A DNA stretch of 64,000 nt from Planococcus sp. MB-3u-03 (GCF_002833405.1 NZ_CP025135.1:3081501-3145500), one strand, 5' to 3'. Counted from the first letter of the stretch, positions 35,861-44,566 are shown. The notes: generated from the letters alone by a model not told the origin. Translations and numbers: made by a program.

Positions 35861-36727
35861 TTAAGGGCTTACTTCGTTCTCCAATGCTTCTGTCAGATTT
35901 CCGACTTGCGATGCAGCCAAAGCTTTCAATTCACCCGCCAATGTCGCGAGCCTCTCTTCAATTTGCTGCTTGTCGCCGTAGCGAATGCGCGCTTCTTCCG
36001 GCAGTTTCCCAGACAATAAATGAAAATGGCTATAGGCGGTTTCCAGAAGCTGCAGCAATTGTTCCCCCCTGACTTCGGCCGCAACCTGTTTGTCGCGATC
36101 GCTATAGCCGTCCAAAAACCCATCGGCGATGGCCTTCAGATTGACTGCACACGCCGCAAACTGATGTTTTTTATAGCGCTCGGTCTCCGATCATGCGATA
36201 AAGAATGTTTCATAGAGGTTCATGAAGTTCCCCGCCATTCCCCTCGGGTAGTAAATATTTGGGAACGGATCGATCAGGCAAATCTGTGTGCCGTTGATCA
36301 ATATATTTTCCGGTGAAGCGTCTTGATTGCTGAGGCGCGGCTGGGTGAAGCCCCGCTCCCGGAGCTCCACTGCCAAGTTCAGAGCATCATTCACCGCAGC
36401 GTCCTGAAATTCAGGTCGCGCATCGCTGAGTTCCCGGTAATCCGACAAATGCTCTTCACTTTCTTCTTTCAAAAAACGGCGGACATCTCCGGTGATGCTG
36501 CCTCTCAGCCCGCTTTCTTCCGTCCAATGCAGATAGCCGAAACCGTCCAAGCCGTGCGGGATCTCTTCTGTTTTCCGGTAAATCTCACCGAGTGCCTTTC
36601 CGGTCTCAACCGCTTGTGCTCGTGTCAGTTTATGCAGGGCGATATGCTTTCCAGCGAACAACTCGAGCGTATAGCTTAATTGTTCAGAAACGTGGAATTG
36701 AAAAAACTCTGGTGCCGCGCCCTTCAC
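35861..36727 (-). pseudogene. Aminoglycoside-phosphotransferase-like (APH) protein, truncated and with in-frame TGA
   Basis: The C-lobe of a choline-kinase/APH-like protein is clear: the catalytic loop appears as LSNQDASPENIL, followed by the metal-binding LIDPFP. The N-lobe with the ATP-binding Lys is missing; the frame starts abruptly near 36727 at MKGAAPEFF. A TGA at 36191-36193 interrupts the same frame (FFIA-stop-SETERYKKHQF); the downstream 110 codons are good APH C-terminus (GFLDGYSDRD, RGEQLLQLLETAY). The 5' break coincides with the start of an MFS fragment on the other strand, so a deletion or misjoin probably removed both 5' ends. Confidence 0.75.
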
Positions 36728-37851
36728 ACCTGCTCGCCGAAGTATCGGCCGACTTGAATATCAGCTTGGCAGTTGCAGGGACGCTCGTTTCTGGGTTTGC
36801 GATCGCTTATGCCATCGGAACGCCCTTTTTGACCGCTTTTGTCAGCCGCTTTCCCAAATATCCGCTGATGCTGACCTTGATCTCCATCTTCACCGCCGGC
36901 AACATCCTCAGCGCATTATCCGGATCGTATGAATTGCTGATTTTCTCGCGCATCATTACAGCCGTCGTCAGCGGCGTCTTGGTCGCTTTATCGATGAGCA
37001 TTGCCAGCGACATCATGCCGGAAAACAAAAAAGGCCCGATCATCGCCCTTATTTTCGCCGGCTTCACCATTTCCAATGTCATCGGCGTCCCTCTCGGCAC
37101 ATTGATCGGCCAGCTCGGCAATTGGCAGCTGACGTTTTGGTTCACGACCTTGCTCGGCGTCATCAGTTTAGTGATGGCCATCTTCATCCTGCCGCGCAAA
37201 TTGAAAGTCGTTAAAGCCTCCGCTAAGGACCAGCTCGGATTGTTGGCGAATCCACGGATGATTTTGGCTTTCTTTATCCCGACCTTTTCAATTGCCGGCA
37301 CCTACACCATTTATACGTACATCACGCCGATCTTGGAAGACGGCATGGGCATCCCGACACGCTATGTGAGTGCCGTCCTGCTCGCATACGGTGCCTTCTC
37401 CATTCTCAGCAATGTATTGGCCGGCAAGATCGCCGGGCGCAACGGCGTCAGCAAGCTGCGTTATGTATTCATCGTGCAAGCAGTCATATTGGCTTCCCTG
37501 TATTTCACGATGGGAACGACTTTCGCAGGGCTCGTCAGCCTCATGCTGATGGCCATCATGATTTATGCGATGAATGCCACCATCCAAATGTATTTGATGA
37601 ATTTGGCTACGGTCTATTCACCTGCAGCTAAAGATTTCGCTTCCTCGCTGACGCCTGTCGCTGTGAATATCGGCATCGCGCTAGGTGCGACACTCGGCGG
37701 ATACGTCGTCGCACAAGGCGGCTATATCCATCTGTCCTGGGTCGGCGCATTATGTGCTTTGCTTGCATCAGGGCTCGCGTTTCTCAGCACCCGCTTGGAC
37801 CGGGCGGATGATTTTTCCACAGCACGCGCCAAGGCTGGCCTCGAGCAATAA
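36728..37851 (+). CDS. MFS transporter (DHA1 family), N-terminus missing
   Basis: About 370 residues of a DHA1-type major facilitator, beginning at LLAEVSADLNISLAVAGTLVSGF, which in relatives follows helix 1 (usually ILPEVSADL). Eleven further helices follow, with the typical GIPLGT-type motif as GVPLGTLIGQLGNWQ. No start codon or ribosome site is placed to make a full protein: the frame upstream runs antisense through the APH gene. The open frame could start at 36592, but those residues are not MFS-like. Likely non-functional or a product of misassembly. Confidence 0.8.
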
Positions 37852-38105
37852 GTGAGACAGTGCTATGGGGCAACTCCCCTTGCTGCATGATTCATTTTTT
37901 CGGAATGCGAAATGTTTTTCTTGACCGCTAAAACTGATTTCTATAGTCTTAAGGGCAGAAACACGAGGGGCTGCCCTACTGACTGGACGATAAAAGTGGA
38001 GTTTTTATGAAAACCTGAACGACATCAAGTTGCACGTAAAGGAAATGACTCTATACATCAAAGATGACTGGCAGGGTCCCCCCAGGACATGGGGAGAAAT
38101 GAAAG

Positions 38106-39020
38106 ATGAACGACACACAGAAAATGTCTACACACGATTCATTGAAAGCCGTCTCCTATAAATTATTCCAAGTGATCAGTGATGAACTGGACGTCAACAC
38201 TGCTTATGTGACGCAGCGCGGACCGACGGCGATGAAAGTAATCAGCTCATTCAATAAAGACCATTATATTATTCCCGAAGGTTATGCCGTGGATTACGAC
38301 GGCACATATTGCCGCCTGATCATCCAAAGCGACCAGGAAGCAATGCGCACAAAGAACCTCGGCTCTTTCACGTTAACAAAAGACTTGGAAGTGACGCCGC
38401 AGCTTGAAGTAAAAGGCTTTCTCGGTGTGACGCTGCGTGATTTCTACGGCGAAGTGTTCGGCACCTTATGCGTCATGGACAAAGAAGAAAAAGATTTTAG
38501 CGACCAAGACGTTCATTTCCTCAAGCAAATGGCGGAAGTGCTGTCATATGTCATCCATTTGGATTCTACCTTGGCAGACATCGAGCTGTTGAGCGTGCCG
38601 ATTATCCCGATAAAAAAAGGCTTAGCGATCCTGTCATTGCAAGGGAATATCAATGAATCACGTTCCCAGAAAATCATGGAAGATACCTTGCATTATGCGG
38701 CCGACAAAGGCATCCATTCCTTTATCATCGACTTGTCGCAATTGATGCTGCTGGAAAACCAGTTCCCGGACGTCTTGAAGAATTTGGTGTCAGGCTTGAA
38801 CGTCATGGGCGTCCAGGTCATGATGACCGGCCTCCCGCCTTGGCTCGTTCAAATGCCGGGCGTTAGCGCACATTTATCACAGTTAAAGACAGAGTATGTC
38901 GCCGACATTGAATCAGCGTTGAATAAAATCGGTTACAAACTGGAAAAACAAAAGGAAGCGAAAAGCTCAAGGGCTTTTCGCTTCCTTTTGTTATGGTCAG
39001 AAAGGCAAACACTCACCTAA
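38106..39020 (+). CDS. GAF-STAS protein (RsbR-like)
   Basis: 304 residues. A GAF-like sensor domain at ~10-155 (GTYCRLIIQS, GFLGVTLRDFYGEVFGTLCVMDKEEKDF) and a STAS domain at ~165-285 (VPIIPIKKGLAILSLQGNI, IIDLSQLMLLENQFPDVLKNL). The order sensor-STAS is that of RsbR-type stressosome proteins and anti-sigma-antagonist relatives. The Thr/Ser phospho-sites of RsbR are not evident in the expected loop (LSQLMLLENQ). The C-terminal ~20 codons run through a strong hairpin. GGGGAGAAATGAAAG precedes the ATG. Confidence 0.8.
   Translation: MNDTQKMSTHDSLKAVSYKLFQVISDELDVNTAYVTQRGPTAMKVISSFNKDHYIIPEGYAVDYDGTYCRLIIQSDQEAMRTKNLGSFTLTKDLEVTPQLEVKGFLGVTLRDFYGEVFGTLCVMDKEEKDFSDQDVHFLKQMAEVLSYVIHLDSTLADIELLSVPIIPIKKGLAILSLQGNINESRSQKIMEDTLHYAADKGIHSFIIDLSQLMLLENQFPDVLKNLVSGLNVMGVQVMMTGLPPWLVQMPGVSAHLSQLKTEYVADIESALNKIGYKLEKQKEAKSSRAFRFLLLWSERQTLT
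38948..38991. terminator. Bidirectional terminator inside the 3' end of the GAF-STAS gene
   Basis: ACAAAAGGAAGCGAAAAGC pairs with GCTTTTCGCTTCCTTTTGT (19 bp, 6-nt loop). It lies before the stop codon at 39018-39020 and also fits the end of the convergent aldo/keto reductase gene. Confidence 0.85.
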
Positions 39021-39039
39021 TGTCAGTGTCTAGTTCCCT

Positions 39040-39879
39040 TTAAAAGTCGAAGTTGTCCGGGTCTGGGCCGACACGGCGGTCTTCGTTCAATGCTGAAATC
39101 TGTTTCATGTCTTCCTCCGTCAATTCAAAATCGAACACTTGTGAGTTTTCCACAATGCGCCCTTCATTGGTCGATTTCGGAATGGTCACGACGCCATTCT
39201 GCAGATTCCAGCGCAAAATAACTTGAGCGACCGATTTATCGTGTTTCGCTGCGATTTTTTTCAGCTCTGGCTGTTCTAGCGCTTCGCCTGCCATGAGCGG
39301 CGACCAGGATTCCGCCTGGATGTCGTGTTCGCGGCAGAACGCGAGCAACTTCTCTTGCGTCAAACGCGGGTGGTACTCGATTTGATTGACGACCGGCTTG
39401 ATGTCCGCATCTTCCATCAGGTCTTTCAAATGGTGGATCTGGAAATTGCTGACGCCGATTGCGATGACCTGCCCGTCCATATAGAGATGCTCGAGCGCTT
39501 TCCACGCCTCTTTGTATTTGCCTTCAACGGGCCAGTGGAGCAAGTACAAGTCCAGATACTCCAGCCCCAATTTTTTCAGGCTCGTCCCGTAAGCTTGGAT
39601 GCCGGACGTATAGCCGAAATCGTCATTCCATAGTTTCGAAGTGATGAACAAGTCTTCCCTCGAGATCCCCGCCGCTTTGATTCCCTGGCGTATCCCTTCC
39701 CCAACGCTTTCCTCGTTTCCGTAAATGGCGGCGGTATCGATGCTGCGGTAGCCGTTGACGATCGCCGTTTTGACGGCTTCAGTCGCCTCAGGCCCGTCTT
39801 CTACCCGGAATACGCCCAGGCCGAGCCATGGCATTTCGCTTCCGTTATTTAATGTGACAGTAGCTTGTAAGTTTTTCAT
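39040..39879 (-). CDS. Aldo/keto reductase
   Basis: 279 residues. NADPH-dependent AKR with all signatures: GYRSIDTAAIYGNEESVGEGI (catalytic Asp and Tyr), LYLLHWP (His), the Lys in FITSKLW, and IGVSNFQIHHL. The C-terminal IPKSTNEGRI binds NADPH. It resembles the AKR5-type YvgN/YtbE glyoxal/methylglyoxal reductases. ATAGGAGGACATC precedes the ATG. It acts in the cytoplasm, probably in carbonyl detoxification. Confidence 0.93.
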   Translation of the reverse strand: MKNLQATVTLNNGSEMPWLGLGVFRVEDGPEATEAVKTAIVNGYRSIDTAAIYGNEESVGEGIRQGIKAAGISREDLFITSKLWNDDFGYTSGIQAYGTSLKKLGLEYLDLYLLHWPVEGKYKEAWKALEHLYMDGQVIAIGVSNFQIHHLKDLMEDADIKPVVNQIEYHPRLTQEKLLAFCREHDIQAESWSPLMAGEALEQPELKKIAAKHDKSVAQVILRWNLQNGVVTIPKSTNEGRIVENSQVFDFELTEEDMKQISALNEDRRVGPDPDNFDF

Positions 39880-40074
39880 GAATGATGTCCTCCTATTTCT
39901 TATCTAAAGCAATAAACTTACTATACCCACTTGCCTAAGAAACTATCGTATGCGAATGAAAATACGATAGTTAATCTATAATCATTTCTTTTCTACTAGG
40001 CCATTTATTATTTAAAAGTAATTTATAACCACCACTAATTGGATAAAAAATTCAACTTAGACTCGCAAATAGCG

Positions 40075-40102
40075 TTGACTTTTTCAAATAGAGGCGTATA
40101 TT
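40075..40102 (+). promoter_or_regulatory. Candidate promoter of the ktrB riboswitch transcript
   Basis: TTGACT at 40075-40080, a 16-bp spacer and TATATT at 40097-40102, about 30 bp before the aptamer. Confidence 0.55.
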
Positions 40103-40133
40103 TTAGCTTGTACAACAGAATCCACCTTTTATT

Positions 40134-40262
40134 ATCGCTGAGACAGAATGAATTTCTGTGCGGGGGAACCAATTCGATCGCAACTTGATCTCGGGGTGAA
40201 TCTTCAATTTGAAGAAGGGGTACTCTCCATCCCTAATCCGACAGCTAACCTCGTAAGCGTAG
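40134..40262 (+). promoter_or_regulatory. c-di-AMP riboswitch (ydaO/yuaA motif)
   Basis: The conserved blocks appear in order: GCGGGGGAACC, CGGGGTGAATC, AAGGGGTACTCTCC, then CCCTAATCCGACAGCTAACC and TCGTAAGCGT. The 5' TCGCT can pair with 3' AGCG to close the element. In Bacillus this class turns off potassium importers (ktrAB/yuaA) when c-di-AMP is high. It is followed at once by an intrinsic terminator. Confidence 0.93.
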
Positions 40263-40285
40263 AAAAGAGAGAAAAGGTCTATCTC

Positions 40286-40312
40286 AGACCGTTTCTTTGA
40301 AATGGTTTTTTT
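40286..40312 (+). terminator. Riboswitch terminator before ktrB
   Basis: AGACCGTTTC pairs with GAAATGGTTT (G-U pairs allowed) across TTT, followed by TTTT. An upstream GGTCT (40277-40281) can pair with AGACC as the antiterminator. Confidence 0.75.
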
Positions 40313-40346
40313 GTGCTCAAATTTAAGGGAAAAGAGTGGAAGAGAA

Positions 40347-40397
40347 ATGAGATGGACATCATGCCACATACTGAAGAATAGCTGGCCACACAGATGA
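40347..40397 (+). CDS. 16-codon leader frame coupled to ktrB (possible)
   Basis: ATG at 40347 after GTGGAAGAGAA; encodes MRWTSCHILKNSWPHR and stops at TGA 40395-40397, overlapping the ktrB ATG as ATGA. ktrB has no convincing ribosome site of its own, so translation of this short frame may feed ktrB. Speculative as a gene. Confidence 0.35.
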   Translation: MRWTSCHILKNSWPHR

Positions 40398-41725
40398 ATA
40401 AAACCTATCTATTGAAGAAAATCCATATGTCACCCCCACAAGTGCTGTCCATCACTTTTCTGGTGGCCATCTTTTTTGGGGCCGTCCTGCTGTACTTGCC
40501 TGTCTCAACTACGGCTCCGATTTCTTTTTTGGATGCATTATTTACCGCCACTTCCGCAACCACAGTGACGGGCCTTGCCGTTCTCAGCACAGGAAATGAT
40601 TTTACGCTGTTTGGCCAAACCGTCATCATGGTGCTCATGCAAATCGGCGGGCTTGGTTTGATGACGTTCGCCGTGTTAATCGTCATGCTGTTGGGAAAAA
40701 AGATCGGATTAAGGGGACGGATCTTGGTCCAACAATCGTTCAACCAGTATTCACTCGGCGGCATGATCCGCCTTGTGCGAATTATCCTTCTTTTCACTTT
40801 CGGCATCGAAGCGATAGCTACTGCCTTTTTGGCCGTTCGCTGGGTACCCGAATACGGCTGGGGCTTCGGGCTGTTCACCAGTGCTTTTCACTCTGTCTCT
40901 GCATTCAATAACGCAGGATTCTCGTTGTGGGATGATTCCTTGAGCGCTTATGTCGGAGATCCTGTCGTCAATATTATCATCACTATGCTGTTCATCACGG
41001 GCGGCATCGGATTTACTGTCCTATACGATATGTGGAGCGCCAAAGAATTCCGGCAATTATCGCTGCATTCGAAAATCATGCTGACCGGGACACTCGCCGT
41101 CAATCTCTTCGCCATGCTGTTCCTATTCGTGTCGGAGTACGGCAATATGGAGACGCTTGGGTCGATGCCGCTCGGTGATAAGATATGGGCTTCCTATTTC
41201 CAAGCTGTTACCCCGCGTACTGCAGGATTCAATTCCATCGATATCGGCAGCATGGAGACCGGTTCGATTGTGCTTATTTCGCTTTTAATGTTTATCGGAG
41301 CGGGCAGTGCCTCGACGGGGAGCGGCATCAAGCTCACCACTTTCCTAGTTATCATTTTGGTGACCGCATCCTATCTGAATGGAAAAAAAGAAGCTGTCAT
41401 TTTCAACCGCGCCATTCCTTCGCACTTGCTGGAACGGTCTCTTGCGATTGTGTTCATCAGCATGACCGCAATCTTTACCGGCATTTTGATCTTAAGCTAT
41501 ACCGAAAATGCGCCTTTCGAATGGATCGTTTTTGAAGCGTTCTCAGCTTTCGGGACAGTCGGACTGTCGATGGGCTTGACCGGAGACCTTTCCAACATCG
41601 GCAAATTCGTCATTATGATTTTGATGTTCATCGGCCGAGTCGGCCCTGTGACACTAGCATTCGCGTTGGCGCGCCAGCATCGGGAACCCATTCGCCATCC
41701 GAAAGGCGATATCTTTACAGGTTGA
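40394..41725 (+). CDS. ktrB: KtrB/KtrD-type potassium transporter subunit (TrkH family)
   Basis: 443 residues with four membrane-pore-membrane repeats. The pore segments are ATSATTVTGLAVLS, FHSVSAFNNAGFSLW, AVTPRTAGFNSIDIG and FEAFSAFGTVGLSMG, each with the filter Gly; the SAST-GSGI gate loop (GAGSASTGSGIKLTT) is present. It imports K+ (Na+-coupled in the family) together with a KtrA/KtrC ring. A c-di-AMP riboswitch lies upstream. A candidate KtrA partner is encoded 3 kb away on the other strand. Confidence 0.93.
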   Translation: MNKTYLLKKIHMSPPQVLSITFLVAIFFGAVLLYLPVSTTAPISFLDALFTATSATTVTGLAVLSTGNDFTLFGQTVIMVLMQIGGLGLMTFAVLIVMLLGKKIGLRGRILVQQSFNQYSLGGMIRLVRIILLFTFGIEAIATAFLAVRWVPEYGWGFGLFTSAFHSVSAFNNAGFSLWDDSLSAYVGDPVVNIIITMLFITGGIGFTVLYDMWSAKEFRQLSLHSKIMLTGTLAVNLFAMLFLFVSEYGNMETLGSMPLGDKIWASYFQAVTPRTAGFNSIDIGSMETGSIVLISLLMFIGAGSASTGSGIKLTTFLVIILVTASYLNGKKEAVIFNRAIPSHLLERSLAIVFISMTAIFTGILILSYTENAPFEWIVFEAFSAFGTVGLSMGLTGDLSNIGKFVIMILMFIGRVGPVTLAFALARQHREPIRHPKGDIFTG

Positions 41726-41744
41726 CCTTGGATTAACTCAAATG

Positions 41745-41784
41745 AAAAAGCCGCACCCCCGAATTTGGGGAGCGCAGCTTTTTT
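41745..41784. terminator. Bidirectional terminator between ktrB and the SDR gene
   Basis: AAAAAGCCGCACCCC pairs imperfectly with TGGGGAGCGCAGCTTTTTT around a short loop. Confidence 0.75.
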
Positions 41785-41788
41785 GGCG

Positions 41789-42541
41789 TTAACTTCTCAG
41801 AAACCCGCCTTCCGAATGAATCACTTGCCCGGTAATCCAGCCGCCTTCCTCGCTGGCCAGAAACGCGATCAAGTTCGCCGCATCTTCCGGTTTCCCGATG
41901 CGCCCCAAGCCAAATTTCGGCCGCAAATAATCCCTGATCTTGTCATCCATCCAATTGGTGTCGGTCGGTCCTGGATTGACGGCGTTCACTGTGATGCCCA
42001 GTTCCGCGAGTTCTGCGGATAAAGAAGAAGTGAATGCCGAAATCGCGCCTTTTGTTGCTGCATACGCCAAATTCCCTGGCATCGGCCCCTGATCTTGTCC
42101 GGAGGTTAAATTAATGATGCGCCCATCTTTTCGACCGGTTTGTTGAAATTCTTTTGCGAATTCCGTGGACAATAAAAACGTTGCTCTCATATTCACCATA
42201 TAATGATCGTCCAAGATCTTGCCGGTCAAATCCATATAGTTGGAATCGATCGAATACGCCGCGTTATTGATAAGGATATTCGGAAATCCGATGGCGCTTG
42301 TTATATGCGTCAGGTTAGCTGCTTCGGCATCCTGTTGCGCTAAATCGACCTCCGAAAACTCACAGCGTACGCCAAGATCCAGGATTTCTGAACGGAAGCG
42401 CTCTGGAAAGCCAGTCGCTGCTTGCCAGTGGGTAAAGAAAATATCTGTTTCTTGCTGCGCCAGTTTGCGGCATACAGCCGCTCCGATTCCGGTGTCGTTA
42501 CTGACACCGGTGATCAATGCCGTGCTTTTTGATTTCACCAA
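41789..42541 (-). CDS. SDR-family oxidoreductase
   Basis: 250 residues. The cofactor loop is atypical (TGVSNDTGIGAAV) but the rest is classical SDR: NNAAYS (NNAG-like), catalytic Ser in NLTSGQDQG, YAATK with Tyr and Lys, and NPGPTDTNWM. The C-terminus ends in GQVIHSEGGFL as in FabG-like proteins. A TTG start at 42541 follows AAAAGGAGG. Substrate unknown. Confidence 0.87.
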   Translation of the reverse strand: MVKSKSTALITGVSNDTGIGAAVCRKLAQQETDIFFTHWQAATGFPERFRSEILDLGVRCEFSEVDLAQQDAEAANLTHITSAIGFPNILINNAAYSIDSNYMDLTGKILDDHYMVNMRATFLLSTEFAKEFQQTGRKDGRIINLTSGQDQGPMPGNLAYAATKGAISAFTSSLSAELAELGITVNAVNPGPTDTNWMDDKIRDYLRPKFGLGRIGKPEDAANLIAFLASEEGGWITGQVIHSEGGFLRS

Positions 42542-42568
42542 GCTGATAGCCTCCTTTTGTGCAGCTTA

Positions 42569-43065
42569 TTAAAGCAACTTTGCCATATAATACTCATCCA
42601 CATAGCCATCATTGATGAACAGCGAATCCCGTTTCACGCCTTCAATTTCGAGTCCCATCTTCTGATATAAAGCGACTGCTGATACATTTTCTGCTATCAC
42701 TGTCAGTTCCAAACGATGGAGATCGACGGATTTTGCCCAAGCGATCACATGGGAAAACAAAGCCTTTCCGACACCTTTGCCGCGGCTATCGCTATGAACA
42801 CCCATCACTATATAAGCGCGATGTGAAATTCGTCGGGGTTCTCATTTTGCACAATCAAGTATCCTAGAACTTGATGTTTTTCGCACGCAATAAAAACACC
42901 TGACTTTTCATTGGCACTCAACACTTCGATGAACTTTGCGAACGATTCGGGTGAAATTTGCCGTTCACCCGGATTGAACATCATATATCCTGAATCCTCA
43001 GCGTTTTTGATGACCTCCACGATTTGTTCTGCGTCGCGGCTGTCAGCTTTTCGAATTTTAATCAC
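42569..43065 (-). pseudogene. GNAT N-acetyltransferase, split by a frameshift
   Basis: The 5' part starts at GTG 43065 (TAGGAGTGTAACT upstream), MIKIRKADSRDAEQI, and stops near 42808. The 3' part carries the acetyl-CoA motif SRGKGVGKALF and LELTVIAENVSAVALYQKMGLEIEGVKR to the stop at 42569. One base added in the CACATCG stretch near 42822 gives HHRAYIVMGVHSDSRGKG and one ~165-residue GNAT. Whether the break is real or technical is open. Confidence 0.8.
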
Positions 43066-43195
43066 AGTTACACTCCTATTCTGTTACAAAGCGTTTCAAG
43101 TTCATTCAGCTTTAATATTTCCTGGGAAATAATCAGTGTATAACTATATACCGCTTTTCTACTCTAGAATCGATTCCATATTTCAATATCTCTGA

Positions 43196-43687
43196 CTACT
43201 TCTTGATTTCCAACTCCGCCGCTAGAGCAATCTCCTCTGCTCCTTCATTAATATAAAAAGTTTTGACGATTCGGTACGTGCCAGTCGTCAGCTCATAGTC
43301 CAAAAACTCAAGTGGCATCTCCTGCTCCAGGTTCTCTCCCGCCCCCAAACCCAAACCAATATCCGTAAAAGCGAACTGTTCTCGGTAAGGAACTTCATAC
43401 CATGTGCCTTTTTGAAATTTCTCCAGCACTCGCTGCTCACCGAATCCGACAGTACTTGAACCCGAGTTGGAAATGATTAATATTATCTCATCGACAGGAA
43501 GAGTGTAATTTTCTTCATCGCTTTGCACAGAAAATACGGTTTCCCCATTAGTGAAGCTATCTGGTAATTGTTCATGTGAGGAAGTGTTTTCTAGAACTTC
43601 ATTTTTTTGACTTGTTTCAAACAGTGAACAACCAGACAGTAATAAGATAGAAGTTACTAAAAGAATCATTAATTTTTTCCCAGCCAT
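43196..43687 (-). CDS. Lipoprotein with bacterial Ig-like domain
   Basis: 163 residues. A type II signal peptide ends in LLLSGC (lipobox, Cys ~20). Then a short linker and a strand-rich domain with ILIISNSGSSTVGFGEQRVLEKFQKGTWYEVP and the C-terminal TGTYRIVKTFYI, typical of the Ig-like (Big_14-type) domain of Firmicute lipoproteins. It is anchored outside the membrane; function unknown. GGAAAGGGATGGGAAG precedes the ATG. Confidence 0.82.
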   Translation of the reverse strand: MAGKKLMILLVTSILLLSGCSLFETSQKNEVLENTSSHEQLPDSFTNGETVFSVQSDEENYTLPVDEIILIISNSGSSTVGFGEQRVLEKFQKGTWYEVPYREQFAFTDIGLGLGAGENLEQEMPLEFLDYELTTGTYRIVKTFYINEGAEEIALAAELEIKK

Positions 43688-43721
43688 CTTCCCATCCTTT
43701 CGGCAACTATTGAATAATCAT

Positions 43722-43925
43722 CTAGAGTCCGGTGCTTCGAAGCCATAGAGATATGCGATGGCGTACGTAATCTCCGATAGTTATATCAGCCACGATCAAA
43801 AACATGCGTTGAAAATGAAAAGGAGAAATATTTACTGGTTTTGCGATTGCTTTGATGGAAGGCTCACTTTGCAGATGGTCCTCCCTATAATCAATCTCCT
43901 CTTGCAAAAATTGCAGCACAGCCAT
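43722..43925 (-). pseudogene. AraC-family regulator remnant
   Basis: 67 codons with an intact ribosome site (AAGGAGTTGAAGCC). The first helix-turn-helix of an AraC domain is recognisable (SIKAIAKPVNISPFHFQRMFL, then GDYVRHR), after which the frame ends. Just downstream another frame reads AYLYGFEAPDSR, like the second helix-turn-helix (KYGFESPESF), so an internal deletion has removed the middle and the effector domain is absent. Confidence 0.65.
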
Positions 43926-44011
43926 GGCTTCAACTCCTTATTTAAATCAAATCCTCGCGACGGATTGGCTTATTTCATTTTGTACATTCTTTGGATAGTT
44001 TTCGACATTTC

Positions 44012-44566
44012 TTATGACGTTGGCTTAATGACTTTATAGTAAATCTCCATTTGCTCATCCGTCTCAATCGTCCGGATTTTTTCCAATTGAATCTCCATAT
44101 CATCCAGGTGTTCGAACATGCGGGTTCCAGTACCAAGAAGCACTGGAGCGATGGCAATTTGCAGTTCGTCCACCAGATTCGCACGCAATGCTTGTTGGCC
44201 GACATCGGCACCGAGGACTACCACATTCTGCTCCCCTGCGGCTTCTTTTGCTTTCCGGACGGCTGTCTCGATGCCATCCGTCACGAACGTGATGCTCAAA
44301 TTGTCATTTTCTTTCGGATGCTTGGCCGGCGGATGATGCGTCAAGACAAAAATAGGCACCTGGAATTCATAATCGTCGGCATAGGCATCCGGGTCGTCCG
44401 TCATATCATAGGTTCGCCGGCCCATGATGACCGCTCCTGTATTCGCCATCACCTCATTGATTTCATCATTGGGCTTGAAGCTTTCGTAAAGCTTGTCGAG
44501 TTTTCCATGACGGTCGCTGATGAACCCATCGAGAGAGGTGATCATTCCAAAACAGACTTTTGCCAT
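44012..44566 (-). CDS. Dihydrofolate-reductase-family (RibD C-terminal-like) protein
   Basis: 184 residues from the ATG at 44566 (MAKVCFGMITSLDGFIS); GGAAGGGATG lies upstream, and an in-frame GTG at 44575 is an alternative. The DHFR/RibD fold is shown by the N-terminal SLDGFISD, GAVIMGRRTYD and ELQIAIAPVLLGTGTRMFE. Such proteins are NADPH-dependent reductases of unknown physiological substrate, distinct from FolA. Confidence 0.83.
   Translation of the reverse strand: MAKVCFGMITSLDGFISDRHGKLDKLYESFKPNDEINEVMANTGAVIMGRRTYDMTDDPDAYADDYEFQVPIFVLTHHPPAKHPKENDNLSITFVTDGIETAVRKAKEAAGEQNVVVLGADVGQQALRANLVDELQIAIAPVLLGTGTRMFEHLDDMEIQLEKIRTIETDEQMEIYYKVIKPTS

Larger units (their letters stand above)
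39880..40393. other. Intergenic region carrying the ktrB promoter and c-di-AMP riboswitch
   Basis: 514 bp without a protein gene of normal size. The left part (39880-40070) holds the promoter of the AKR gene and nothing recognised. The right part holds the ktrB promoter, riboswitch, terminator and a 16-codon leader frame, listed separately. Confidence 0.7.

Noticed and set aside
36191..36193. TGA as a selenocysteine codon
   Set aside because: The protein family has no redox role there, Gly is expected, and the gene is already truncated.
38040..38160. Short frame reading MTLYIKDDWQGPPRTW upstream of the GAF-STAS start
   Set aside because: No spaced ribosome site, and it overlaps the start of the real gene in another frame.
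42808..42830. Loss of a 7-bp tandem copy (CATCGCG) as cause of the GNAT break
   Set aside because: Also restores the frame, but a single missing C (CACCATCGC) is simpler and matches the pattern seen at other sites.
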